62,997 nucleotides of DNA, from positions 1 through 62,997 of the forward strand of contig JADNRX010000315.1 in NCBI GenBank assembly GCA_015501595.1. Direction: 5' to 3'. The stretch is from Hymenopellis radicata. Lineage: Eukaryota; Basidiomycota; Agaricomycetes; Agaricales; Physalacriaceae. Of this stretch, positions 1-9,675 are shown piece after piece (the stretch's first letter is position 1; each line of letters begins with the position of its first letter). Made by a program: the position numbers and the translations under genes. The notes beneath the pieces are model-generated. The model worked only from the letters and a program-made list of their open reading frames with translations. It had not been told where the DNA came from and ran no database searches.

Positions 1-395
1 TACCAGCCCAAATTAATCCCTTCCCGTATAGCCAAGCTCCACCCTACGTATCATCAGCTAGTTATACACTGCCTGTTAATAGTGGAACGTCTCAGGCTTA
101 CCCGTCACAATCAGGCCAAGCCAAACCAACGCAGATAACAAGAGAGGACGAACCAATGAGGACGGCACCAGTACTGAACGTCTCGAACAGCAGAAACGGG
201 TCACCATTGAGCAAAGGTAACATACCTTCTCAAGGAAATCGTCCACTGGCTAACCTAAATCCACCTAATTACGGAACAGGAGGACAACCTCCCTTCGGTG
301 GCGGTGGTTTTGGTGGCGGCAGCTACAGAGGAGGAGCACCTTTCGGAGGCACTCCCTCAGGAGGATCTGGTGGTCCTTCTGGCAGTGGCAGTGGC

Positions 396-545
396 GGCCC
401 GACAGGCGGCGGTCATCCTGGTGGAGGCGGCGGTAACGGCGGTCACCCTGGAGGCGGCGGTCACCCTGGAGGAGGAGGCGGTCACCCGGGAGGCGGCGGT
501 CACCCTGGAGGAGGCGGCGGTCACCCTGGGGGAGGAGGCGGTCCC
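396..545 (+). repeat. Gly-rich minisatellite in gag
   Basis: Short imperfect tandem units reading GGNCACCCNGGAGGNGGNGG code for GGGGHP-like repeats in Gag. The other frames of this repeat give long arginine-, alanine- or leucine-rich ORFs that are shadows. A flexible Gly-rich stretch near the start of a fungal gypsy Gag is plausible; its role is not known to me. Confidence 0.8.
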
Positions 546-791
546 GTATTTGGAGGCGGTGGCAGAAATCCTCCTCATGGCAACCCAGGAGGTCTTCCCG
601 GCGGTGGAGGGAATCCTGGTGGAGGCGGTGGTAACGGCGGTCCAGCTCAGGGTGGTGGTGGCGATGGAAATCGTCCTTTCGAAGCTCATTTCGATATGAA
701 ACTAAAATTGAGTGATGTCGAACCATGGGATGGCGATACGGACAAGATCATTCATTGGTTTCGAAAAATGGATGATCTAGCTAGTATGAGC

Positions 792-1217
792 TAGAGATCA
801 CCACGAGTCGCATGAGTCTGGAGAGTACTCGCGAATCGACTCAGACTCGCAGGGTCAAATACTCGACTCGACTCGACTCGTGAGTCAGGGGGACTCGAGT
901 CAGGCGAGAGTCATGAACAGCCTAAGGCTAATATCTGACTCGTGTCCTGACTCGTGTCGACTCGTGCATGAACACATGAATCAATAAAAATACCTGCTAA
1001 ATAGCTTAAATAAGGTTTAACTACAGCAATATACTAGATGAGTCTGGAGAGTACTCATGAATCGACTCGGACTCGCAGGGTCAAATACTCGACTCGACTC
1101 GACTCGTGAGTCAGGGGGACTCGAGTCATGCGCGAGTCATGAACAGCCTTTGACCCCCATGAGTACTCGCCTGATGAGTCACGAATCGACTCGAGTCAGG
1201 ACTCGTGGTGATCTCTA
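792..1217. mobile_element. Non-autonomous hAT-like element (MITE) inserted in gag
   Basis: The ends are perfect 18-base inverted repeats, TAGAGATCACCACGAGTC at 792-809 and its complement at 1200-1217. They are flanked by an exact 8-base duplication GTATGAGC at 784-791 and 1218-1225. A TAG terminus with an 8-base target duplication is the hAT signature. The 426-base body has no ORF; it consists of CGAGTC-rich sequence with an internal 112-base direct repeat. It must move with a transposase encoded elsewhere. It inserted after the gypsy copy was already in place, since the gag frame is continuous on both sides. Confidence 0.9.
812..1149 (+). repeat. 112-base direct repeat inside the hAT-like element
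   Basis: 812-923 and 1038-1149 are near-identical copies, both starting ATGAGTCTGGAGAGTACTC and ending GTCATGAACAGCCT, with only a few differences. About 114 bases separate them. Both are rich in ACTCG/CGAGT words, which could act as sub-terminal transposase sites; that role is inference. Confidence 0.9.
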
Positions 1218-1860
1218 GTATGAGCGTTAGAATGCGGCAGCAGCTAGGACGTATTGTGCCAAAACGACTTACCGGTGCTGCCAGTGAATGGTATTGGTCT
1301 CTTCCGTTCGCATACCGCCGACAAATCGAAGTCGAGTGGGCAACTCTGCGCGAGGAAATCGCTGGATATTACATGACTAAAAGATGGTGGGAGAAGCTCA
1401 GAAAGCGAGCAGGAGATGCGAGGTTTAGAGAATCGGGACATACCAAGGAAACTCCAAGTGAATATTTCATTCGGAAAGCAGACCTGTTGAACACCGCGTA
1501 CAACTTCAACGACTCTGAGATGATTAGCGAAATCATGCAAGGAGCCCCGAGTCAATGGAACATGATTCTTACCACGCATCTTTACCAAAGCGTAGTCGAT
1601 CTTCAGCACGCTATGCGGTTTCACGAGGAGGCTTTGATCGACTGTCTACCACAACGTTATCGTTATGAGGAACGGTTTCCAAGAGAGCGAGAACGTACCG
1701 CCCGGGTAAATTTAGTTGGAGCATCAGAGAAGCTTCCACCACCTGCGTTCCCTAAGGACGACGCGAACGTTACGAAGAAAGGTTTGACTCCCAAGGCTAA
1801 GGGTGCGCGACCATGTCGTCATTGTGGTAGCGCTATGCATTGGGATCGTGAATGTAAGTA

Positions 1861-2115
1861 CTGTACTATTACGACCTAGTCTTCATGGGGCGTTACCCGT
1901 TACGCATACTCTTCACAGATGTTGCTCTTCATTCAGGGTCCAATTTCCTTATATGGGCAGGCGGGAGCGGCGGCGGTAGTCGCCGCCTCAAAAAATTTCC
2001 TTTTTAGGCCTTACCTGGGGCCCAATTTTGGCCGTTACACGTTATGATAGCATGAACTCTTCATTTCACAGGTCCTCATTACGCGTTATGCGAAGATTAG
2101 ATTGTAATAGTACAG
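1861..2115. mobile_element. TA-flanked inverted-repeat element (Tc1/mariner-type MITE) in gag-pol
   Basis: The ends CTGTACTATTAC (1861-1872) and GTAATAGTACAG (2104-2115) are exact inverted repeats, with weaker pairing continuing inward. TA dinucleotides flank both sides (1859-1860 and 2116-2117). Removing the 255 bases and one TA joins the codons for ECK to YSKKAFRT in a single frame running into the protease. That confirms an insertion into a formerly continuous gag-pol frame. No ORF is present inside; a GGCGGCGG/CCGCCGCC hairpin lies near its middle. TA flanks fit Tc1/mariner-type transposition. Confidence 0.85.
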
Positions 2116-2117
2116 TA

Positions 2118-3465
2118 TTCAAAGAAAGCATTCAGAACGGCACGTACTCGATTAGCACAAGCGGACGACGACCTACGAGAGGCCCTTGACGATTATGAAG
2201 ACCTCTATTGCAACGTCCTGGATGAACTCGACGAGGAATCAGAATCCGAAAGCGAAGCGTCGGATTTTGATAGAACCCTTCGGACTACTCCATTAGCAGG
2301 CAGCGACTCTGCTGAAAGAGCCCCGGGGGGTATGAGTGACAGTTATAGTCAGGACTCAGAATTAACGGACCTTTCAGCATCCTCAGCATACTCATCGCCA
2401 GCGCGTAGTGCTCGAGCATGCACAGCGTACTACGAAAAACCTGCGCTCAATCGAAGGTCAAGAAGACGACTAGCAAAAGACATTGAAAAGGTAAGCTATC
2501 GAGTCAAAGCAGACGTGAAGGCTCACCCTAGTCGACCATTACTGGAACTGAGGAAGATTATGGCACGACCCCCGGGATGCACGTTCCTCGGAAGTAAGGC
2601 TACGGAGACGAAGGCGGGTATCAACGGGATAGGACTTGACGTTATGCCAGTAATTGTTGACTCGGGTTCGGACATCACGTTAATCTCAGAAAAAGCGTGG
2701 AAACAGCTTTCGACTCACCCGAAATCGCATCAAGGACAGCGAATCAACCTCATTCAGGTCACCGGAACGACTATCATCAACGAGTTTGTAAAGCTAGACC
2801 TATACTTCGAAACGGAGAAAGGACCAATTCAGATGACCGTAGATGCCTACATTGTCAAGGGAATGAGTTCACCTTTCATCCTTGGGAATGATTTTGCCGA
2901 TCAGTACCAGTTATCGACCATCAGACGAGACGGAAAGACCTTCATCAACTTTTCAGACACCGGACGAGAGGTGGAAGTAAGAAACTCACTGAACGATTCC
3001 CGTATGATGGATAACGGAAAGACATTCGCTGTTAAAACTCTTCTAGCCGTGTCAGCAGGACTGACAATCAGCCAAGCACACAAGAAGATGCAGAAGCGAA
3101 AAAGACGCGACAGAAGAAGACGAATTAATGGCGAGGTCCGATCTCAAAGTCGAGTGGTTTTAGGTCCCGAGATGTGCGTCAGGATCCCTATTGATGCGCA
3201 TTTCCCGGCAAAGTCTGATAGTCTATTTGTCGAAAGATCAATCAAACAAGACAATAACGGACGAGCCTTCTGGGGCTCACCTGATTCCCTCATCCAGCGC
3301 GACAATCCTTTCCTGCACGTATCTAACTTTTCCGATCAACACGTGGTTATCTCCGCAGGAGAAGTTCTTGCAAATCTTTCAATCCACGAAACTGGCTCGA
3401 CCGGAGACCAAGGAACGAAGAGACACGTCGTCAGCAAGAAAGACATGCGTCGTTTTTACGACTAG
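2118..3465 (+). CDS. pol (PR): Gag-pol linker and aspartic protease of the gypsy element
   Basis: This frame is open from the edge of the inserted element. It begins with an acidic helical segment (AQADDDLREALDDYEDLY, then a Glu/Ser run) and continues through the ATG at 2332. The protease active site reads VIVDSGSDITLIS (about 2653-2690), with the DSG triad followed by a flap-like region and ILGNDF, typical of retropepsins. The frame ends at a TAG just after a run of five T (3453-3457); the next domain continues one frame over. A run of four T would make PR and RT continuous, so either a one-base insertion or a +1 shift is possible. The protein would cut the polyprotein. Confidence 0.85.
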
Positions 3466-6157
3466 TCATAGAACAGAAGAGAGTAACGGAGATTCCGAGA
3501 CGCGATCTCATGTGATCCAAAGTACCTCCGATGTCACTTCAAAAGCCCAGAGGAACGCTACTGAACCCGATGACCCAGCTTCGGTTAGTCCAATCGAAGG
3601 CGGACCAAAGACGGCTGATACTCCACCGGAACCGACGCCTTCGAACGACTTCAGTACCGCTGTTAATCTTTCACCAAATCTATCTGTAGATCAACGAGCG
3701 TCTCTCCTGCGAATTTTGGACCGTAATCGTCTAGCATTTGGACTAGATGGGCGTCTAGGTAACTATGATGCCCATGTCAAGATTCCTTTGAAACCGAACG
3801 CCGTGCCAGTATCCTTACCGCCCTTTCCCGCTTCACCAGCTAACCGCGAAGTCATGGACAAACAGCTAGATTCCTGGATTCAACTTGGTGTGATAGAGCC
3901 ATCGACTAGTCCTTGGGCTGCGCCTACCTTCATAGTCTATCGTAATGGAAAACCACGAATGGTCGTTGATTACAGGAAGCTTAACTTAGCAGTAATCCCA
4001 GACGAATTTCCTCTCCCACGACAGGAAGATATAACTCAAGCGTTGAGTGGCGCGCAATGGTTAACGACCCTTGACGCTCTTTCTGGTTTTACCCAGTTAA
4101 CCATGCACGAAGACTCGCGAGATCTGCTGAGTTTTCGATGTCACCGAGGATTGTGGTGGTTTACTCGCATGCCGTTTGGGTACCGGAACGGTCCAAGCGT
4201 ATTCCAACGCGTCATGCAGAACGTTCTGGCGCCGTTCTTGTGGATATTTGCGCTAGTGTACATTGATGACATTGTAGTATTCTCGTTATCCTTCGAAGAT
4301 CACCTCAAACACCTGGATCAAGTCTTGCAAGCCGTCATCAGTTCAGGAATCACCTTATCCCCTACCAAATGCCATTTTGCTTATCAATCCCTGCTATTAC
4401 TTGGACAGAAAGTTTCTAGGCTAGGTATGTCCACCCACAAGGAAAAGGTAGAAGCAATCCTGATGCTGGAGACGCCCCGAAACGTCAAGGAACTGCACAC
4501 GTTCCTGGGAATGATGGTGTATTTCTCTGCATACGTTCCGTTCTATGCTTGGATAGCTCAGCCATTGTTTCAATTGCTTAAGAAGGATACCGAATGGAAC
4601 TGGTCGTCTCTGCACGACGAAGCTTTCGCACTCTGCAAACAAGTGTTGTCAAACGCACCCGTAAGGGCGTATGCCATTCGAAACCGTCCCTACAGAGTTT
4701 ACACGGACGCTTGCGACTACGGTCTTGCGGGCATTCTACAACAAGTACAGCCCATCAAGATTCGAGATCTCCGAGGCACACGTATGTACGACCGTTTGAA
4801 GAAGGCTTTTGAAGCAGGTGAACCCATTCCACAATTGGTAGCTGCACTCTCGAAGGAGTCAAATGATGTACCGCCTGTTGGGAAGTGGGCTCAAGAATTT
4901 GAAGACACGGAGGTCCAAGTCGAACGAGTGATCTGTTACTGGTCGCGAGTATTAAAATCAGCGGAAAGAAACTATTCACCCACGGAACGGGAGGCGTTAG
5001 CACTCAAGGAGGCCCTAATCAAGTTCCAACCCTTTGTGGAAGGCGAAGTTATTCTAGCAATCACAGATCACGCAGCGTTAACATGGAGCCGCACCTTTCA
5101 GAACGTGAATAGACGATTACTTACCTGGGGAACAGTATTTTCGGCTTTCCCTAATCTCCGGATCGTCCATCGCGCCGGACGAGTACACTCCAACGTGGAC
5201 CCAATCTCGCGACTACGACGCCGATTACCACCCGAGTCTGGTCCCAAATCCGACGTATCTTTAGCCGTAGATCTCACACGGTCCAATGAAGATGCCCTGC
5301 GTAGCATGTACAGTGAGTTAGGCGAGAGGTTCGAGCAGAAATTACTTTCGGTAGCCACGCTGTACGCGGAAAGTTTCTCCGGACAAGAGGATGTCATGAG
5401 CGCAATCGAAGTCGAAATCACCGAGTTCGAGAAGCATCCGCTAAACGTAGCGTGTAGTCGAAGCTTCAACGTACAAGTCAGCATGATACAGGAAGAGATA
5501 GCAAGATGGAGAGATGCTTACCTCGAAGATCCACTATTTTGCGAAGTAATTAGTTCGATTCAGGAGCCGTCGTACCATACGAACGCCAAATTCCCGCAGT
5601 ACTTCTATGCCGATAACGGACTGATATTCTTTGAAGACGCGAATGGAAACAACAGACTCTGTGTGCCATCGTCAATGCGAGTAGAAGTTATGGATCTGAT
5701 ACATAACTCACCTACCGAGTCGGCACACGCAGGATATCATCGCGGATACAACCGCCTGGCGATCACACACTATTGGCCTGGAATGTCTCGAGATCTGAAG
5801 AAGTATATCAGCACTTGCGATATCTGCCAGAAAATCAAACCACGGCGGCATGGCCCAGTTGGGCTTTTACAACCAATTCCGATTCCTACGAAGCCATTCG
5901 AGGTGGTATCCATGGATTTCATTCCCGAATTGCCGCTGTCATCAGGTAAGTTCGACAACATCCTGGTATTAGTTGACAAACTCACCAAATTTGCGATCTT
6001 CGTACCGTGCTCGGTGCACATCGACTCGAAAGAGACAGCGGAAATCTTCATGAAGGAGATCATCTGTAAGTACGGTATACCAAAGCAAGTTATCACTGAC
6101 CGTGATACGCGATGGAGGAATGCATTTTGGAAAGAAGCCTGTGAACTGATGGGATGA
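3466..6157 (+). CDS. pol (RT-RH-IN): Reverse transcriptase, RNase H and integrase core of the gypsy element
   Basis: The frame is open from 3191, overlapping the protease frame, and becomes recognisable after about 3660. RT motifs follow in order: primer-grip region, MVVDYRKLN, LDALSGFTQL, MPFGYRNGPSVFQ and the catalytic LVYIDDIVVFS box (about 4252-4284). The RNase H part has YTDACDYGLAGIL and ITDHAALTW. The integrase has an HHCC zinc finger (H..H..CDICQK, about 5710-5830), then the first catalytic Asp in VSMDFI and the second in VITDRDTRW. The frame stops at 6157 shortly before the catalytic Glu region; the rest of the integrase lies in the next frame, so one base seems to be missing near GGG at 6151-6153. 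Confidence 0.93.
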
Positions 6158-7077
6158 GAAGAGCTCTAACAACGTCGCACCATCCACAGGCTGACGGACA
6201 AACCGAGGTAATGAATCAGACTCTAGAGATAGCTCTTAGAGCCTATGTGGGATCCGAGCGAAACGACTGGGATAAATGGCTTGATAAGTTAGCGCTATCA
6301 TACAACACGACTCCTCACTCAAGTACCGGATACTCACCTGCATTCCTTTTGTATGGTTTTCATCCTGTAACCGAAGCAGCCATCTTGAGCGATCCGGACT
6401 ACGTCGTACGTCCTATCGGCGACTTGGTAACAGCGGGGGGTATACCAGACAAGATTCATTTAGCTCACGAAGAGGACAGCGCCGTAGACATGGTCGAACA
6501 GTTCGAGGCCGAGCGGTTGCGAGCTAAAGATGCATTAATGATCAGCAAAGCATTTCAGGAGAAAGCTTATAACGACGGGCGTCTACTTACCGAATTTGAG
6601 GAAGGAGATCTCGTTGTACTGAACCCTCACAGTCTGGAACTTCTCAAGAAAGACGAAAAGGGACGCGGTCGGAAACTACTACCACGCTACGATGGGCCAT
6701 TTGAGATCGTTCAGAAACTAAGTCCTGTGACATACCGGTTGAGAATGCCATCGGACAGCCAGATACATCCAGTATTGAATACAGCTCACCTCGAGAAATA
6801 CGAGCAGTCCCCGCCAGAGTTCGGCGTACGACCAACTAAGCGATTCGATCCAACGGACTTGGATGTCCTAGACAAAGAGATCGAGATCGAGAAAATCGTC
6901 CAGGAAAGGTTTTTTCGAGGCAAAGGCAAGCACAAGAGGGTTAAGAAGTACAAGATCCGTTGGAAGGATCAGGATCCTAGCCAAGACAGGTGGAAAACTG
7001 CGAAGGAACTCAAAAACGCACCATACATCTTGGAGGAGTGGAAGGAAGCGCGATCGAAGCAGAACGCGTCAGAGTGA
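6154..7077 (+). CDS. pol (IN-CHD): Integrase C-terminal part with chromodomain
   Basis: This continues the integrase in the +1 frame: TSHHPQADGQTEVMNQTLE holds the third catalytic residue (Glu) of the D,D-35-E core. A GPF/Y module follows (LPRYDGPFEIV...VTYRLRMP, about 6680-6750). The last 60 residues (IEKIVQERFFRGKGKHKRVKKYKIRWKDQ in part, then W..A.ELKNAPYILEEW) form a chromodomain, with the aromatic and WK residues of that fold. Chromoviruses use this domain to steer integration to modified histones. The overlap with the previous frame is four bases, and the ATG here is probably not a real start. Confidence 0.9.
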   Translation: MRRALTTSHHPQADGQTEVMNQTLEIALRAYVGSERNDWDKWLDKLALSYNTTPHSSTGYSPAFLLYGFHPVTEAAILSDPDYVVRPIGDLVTAGGIPDKIHLAHEEDSAVDMVEQFEAERLRAKDALMISKAFQEKAYNDGRLLTEFEEGDLVVLNPHSLELLKKDEKGRGRKLLPRYDGPFEIVQKLSPVTYRLRMPSDSQIHPVLNTAHLEKYEQSPPEFGVRPTKRFDPTDLDVLDKEIEIEKIVQERFFRGKGKHKRVKKYKIRWKDQDPSQDRWKTAKELKNAPYILEEWKEARSKQNASE

Positions 7078-7380
7078 TGTGACCGTGACTTCAGTATCAA
7101 GCCGAGGCTGCACAAAATTGGAATAGTAACGGCGTACCGGTACAGAACTCACAATTCCGCGACTCGAGGGACATAAATTTATCCCAAGTATCATTCCTCT
7201 CCGGTTCGGCTGCTAGGACAGTCCACAGCGAATAAACCAAACCAATTCGACCGCGTAACACTCCGGAATCAAACACCGATCACGGAAGCTTTAAGCATCC
7301 CTATCTCTCCCTTCATCTTAACCTGGATTTCATTTCTTAATCCTTAACACGCGTCGCGACACGCGTTCTGACGATTTCCA
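7078..7380. other. Spacer between pol and the extra gene
   Basis: About 300 bases lie between the pol stop and the first ATG of the spliced gene. No ORF is supported. The sequence becomes pyrimidine-rich (CTATCTCTCCCTTCATCTT) before the ATG, as in many fungal core promoters, so an internal promoter is possible but unproven. Confidence 0.4.
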
Positions 7381-9077
7381 ATGATTCATCCTAGACTTCT
7401 ACTCCCACAAGACGAGCATATTACCTTTCGAGCGCCGACCAAATCGATTCTGCGCAGAATAAAAGGTCCATCGTTCACCAAAGTATTCCCCATGTCTCAA
7501 TCAACTTCCCCCATCGACTTCGTCTCTGAAAACGTCATGCTCAAACCACTTCTCCTCGACGATCGCGATCCCCTTTTTCCAATCCTCTCCGTGCTTCTCA
7601 GCTCTTCGCTCCTCACGGTCATCGAAATACTGGTTGTTCCAGGTATTCACGCGCTCGACGCCGCAGACATCATCGAGCTCGCGGACGGTTCATTCGCAGG
7701 TCCCGACGAATTCAAATTTCAGACCTTAATGGCCTTTCTCGTGTTGCGTAAGTTCACTACCACTCAGGTGGGTAAACGAGTCTGACTTGTTGGAATACAG
7801 GCGATTCTATCTACTACGGTTTCAACAACGTACTCACGGAAGACGTCCGATCACCTCGTCTTTCCGATGAAATGATGTTAGAGGTCCTACAATTTACGGC
7901 CGAAGGAAGTGTGCTAGCCGAAACAGTCAGTCATTCCAATCACTTCCGAAGACTTGTCGCGCTCATACTCCTTCTCAGCTGTATCATTGTATCTCCTATA
8001 TTCCAGGATTCTACCGCGCCACTTGGGCAACTCGCGCAGAGGCTCTTGCGCATGAACGCAGGATCCAACTATATTTACGGCGCCTCATCACCATTCTTGG
8101 CGCGTTGCTCAAAGTTTCGTTGGAGGAGGGTATTGCGGACAGATGGAACTTTGGGGCTTGTGACGGTTGGAGTTGCTATGATTTCCTCGAAGCCGTATCA
8201 CCAGGGTTTGTTCAACTGGAGGCTGAACGACGCGGTCTATCCATTTCGGCACTCAGGCAGACGTACGGCTGGCACTATGACGAAGACAGTCCCCTTTTCT
8301 TCTGGGATTATGAACGGTGGGAATCGAACGGTTCAGAGGACGGTGGTAAGCATCTAACACGAGTATGAATTCATATCTCATTCCTTTAACTAGATGCTTG
8401 GTCGACGCAGAACGAACCTGCTGAAACTACCGATCAGGTTAGCTTCGAGGATCCTTTATTTTATCATCCCAAGCGATTTCAACGAGCACCGCAGTTCTAC
8501 GAGGATTCCGATGACGAATTAGAGGTACTCGCGGAATGGAGCCCGGACACCGAGAGGCACTCAGACTTGGAAGCGGTAGAGACTATGATTTTCGACGAGA
8601 AGGAACTAGAAGATCATACGGATTCCTGGCAGCACGTTGCCAGCGTTGAGGATTTGGCATACTTGACCGGTATGATCCTCACGTTCTTATTTCTTACTTG
8701 CGATCTGAATTAGTCAACCAGCTATAGAGCGGTCTATCGAAGACGAAGAAGCGACCGCCCTTGGGCTTGTTACTCAATTCAACTACTTCCTTCGACTGGA
8801 CGATAATGTGCCACCTCCTCGGCCGTCGTACCTCCTCGGCACAGACGGCAGCGACATGGAGTACCTCTCGGAGTGGGAAGACGATGAAGGGTACTTTTCA
8901 GACGTCCCTCACGGTCATGGCCCATCCTGCAGTTCGAGCGCCAGTTCTTCGGCTTCCATATACACCAACGACTCACAGGACGCCCTCGTTCTATCTCTTA
9001 ACCCTTTTACTCGCCGTAATCCGGATGACGATTCGGACGCCGCTCGCTATCGTAATCAGCCTTTCCTTTTAGCCTAA
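7381..9077 (+). CDS. Spliced extra gene between pol and 3' LTR, unknown function
   Basis: Five exons join into one frame of 496 codons plus stop: 7381-7747, 7801-7925, 7979-8345, 8394-8669 and 8722-9077. The four introns are 48-53 bases with GT..AG ends, and the codon phases fit at every joint. The start ATG begins MIHPRLLLPQ. Residues about 60-90 are hydrophobic (PILSVLLSSSLLTVIEILVV), followed by a Tyr/Trp-rich middle (DGWSCYDFLEAVSPGF, FFWDYERWE). The C-terminal half is strongly acidic, with repeated LAEWSPD / LSEWEDD words and a Ser-rich stretch. I do not recognise a family. The gene ends 29 bases before the LTR, so it appears to be part of the element: a captured host gene or an accessory (env-position) gene. 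There is no obvious signal peptide. Confidence 0.7.
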
Positions 9078-9090
9078 AAATTCGCGACTT

Positions 9091-9106
9091 CAGGCAAGGG
9101 GGGCTC
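9091..9106 (+). promoter_or_regulatory. Polypurine tract (plus-strand primer)
   Basis: GGCAAGGGGGGCTC lies directly before the TGTTA that starts the presumed LTR. A G-rich purine run at this place primes plus-strand DNA in LTR retrotransposons. Confidence 0.65.
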
Positions 9107-9536
9107 TGTTATGGATATCGCGAAGATCTTCGCGATACACGTGACGTGATCCTCTCCTCACGCGTAGTGTTTCGCTTTTCCTATCTCTCACTGCCTTCAC
9201 TCCCTTATTTATCATGCTGTACCTCACAGCCTTATGTATGCTATGTTTCATAGCCTCCGCAACGAGGCTTCATACTATTTAAGTAGCTCGGTATGTAGAT
9301 TCAACTTTACCTTACCTATTGCGCACAACCATACACATATTTTCGATATCTGTTTCTTATCTCATTCTATTTCTCTCTCTCGTGCGACACGCTTCGCTCA
9401 CAATCTCATTCTATTTTCGTTCTACTCTTCTCTTCGAACATAAGTTTACTGTCGTTCTCCACGGTAATCGAACCCTAAAGCTTATCTTCATTCGTCGCTA
9501 TGAACGCGACGCGCAGAATTCCCGACATTCTTAACA
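9107..9536 (+). repeat. 3' LTR of the gypsy element
   Basis: The block starts TGTTATGGATATCGCG and ends TTCTTAACA, giving short TGTTA/TAACA terminal repeats. It is non-coding, holds a hairpin (ATCGCGAAGATCTTCGCGAT, 9116-9135) and a TATTTAAG box near 9275, and is followed by pyrimidine-rich sequence as expected for a transcription start and poly(A) region. The 430-base size is normal for fungal gypsy elements. The partner LTR is outside the window, so both borders are inferred from the terminal bases and the adjacent purine tract. Confidence 0.7.
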
Positions 9537-9675
9537 CCCTTCAGAGCGATAATGGAGCTTCAAGGTTCCTTCTTAACATGTCCTAATGATGAAGCGGATT
9601 TGCTACCTGCCGAAACTGAGTTCGGTCTGCGTGTCGCGGGTTCAATTCAGTGCTGTGCTCATTTTGTTCCGCTGA

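Larger units (their letters stand above)
3..1858 (+). pseudogene. gag: gag, partial and interrupted by a small transposon
   Basis: The reading frame is already open at base 3, so the true start is upstream. The first part is Gln/Pro-rich, then very Gly-rich with short GGGGHP-type repeats at about 396-545. It leads into the capsid-like segment starting near LKLSDVEPWDGD. At 791 the frame runs into an inserted element and stops. It resumes after 1217 with [10 protein letters not shown], so removing 792-1217 plus one target copy restores the frame. A zinc knuckle ([14 protein letters not shown], spacing C-x2-C-x4-H-x4-C) is encoded at about 1813-1855. A second insertion follows directly at 1861. 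Gag would package element RNA; this copy cannot make it as one piece. Confidence 0.85.
1..9536 (+). mobile_element. Ty3/gypsy chromovirus LTR retrotransposon, 5' end outside the window
   Basis: Domain order on the plus strand is Gag with a CCHC knuckle, aspartic protease, reverse transcriptase, RNase H, integrase with HHCC and GPF modules, then a C-terminal chromodomain. This is the order of Ty3/gypsy chromoviruses. The 5' LTR, primer-binding site and start of gag lie before base 1. A purine tract at 9094-9103 and a TG...CA block at 9107-9536 mark the 3' LTR. The copy looks inactive: two small transposons interrupt gag and two single-base frame breaks interrupt pol (about 3453-3457 and 6151-6153). 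It also carries an extra intron-containing gene between pol and the LTR. The protein order is certain; the LTR borders are inferred, because the partner LTR is not visible. Confidence 0.9.

Noticed and set aside
396..545. CRISPR-like regular repeats
   Set aside because: No constant-length unique spacers; it is a coding minisatellite in a eukaryotic retroelement.
265..726. Long overlapping ORFs on both strands in the Gly-rich gag stretch
   Set aside because: They are frame shadows of the GGGGHP repeat; only the gag frame continues into capsid and zinc-knuckle sequence.
9590..9660. tRNA-like stretch with GGTTCAATTC resembling a B box
   Set aside because: No matching acceptor stem, anticodon arm or A box could be folded.
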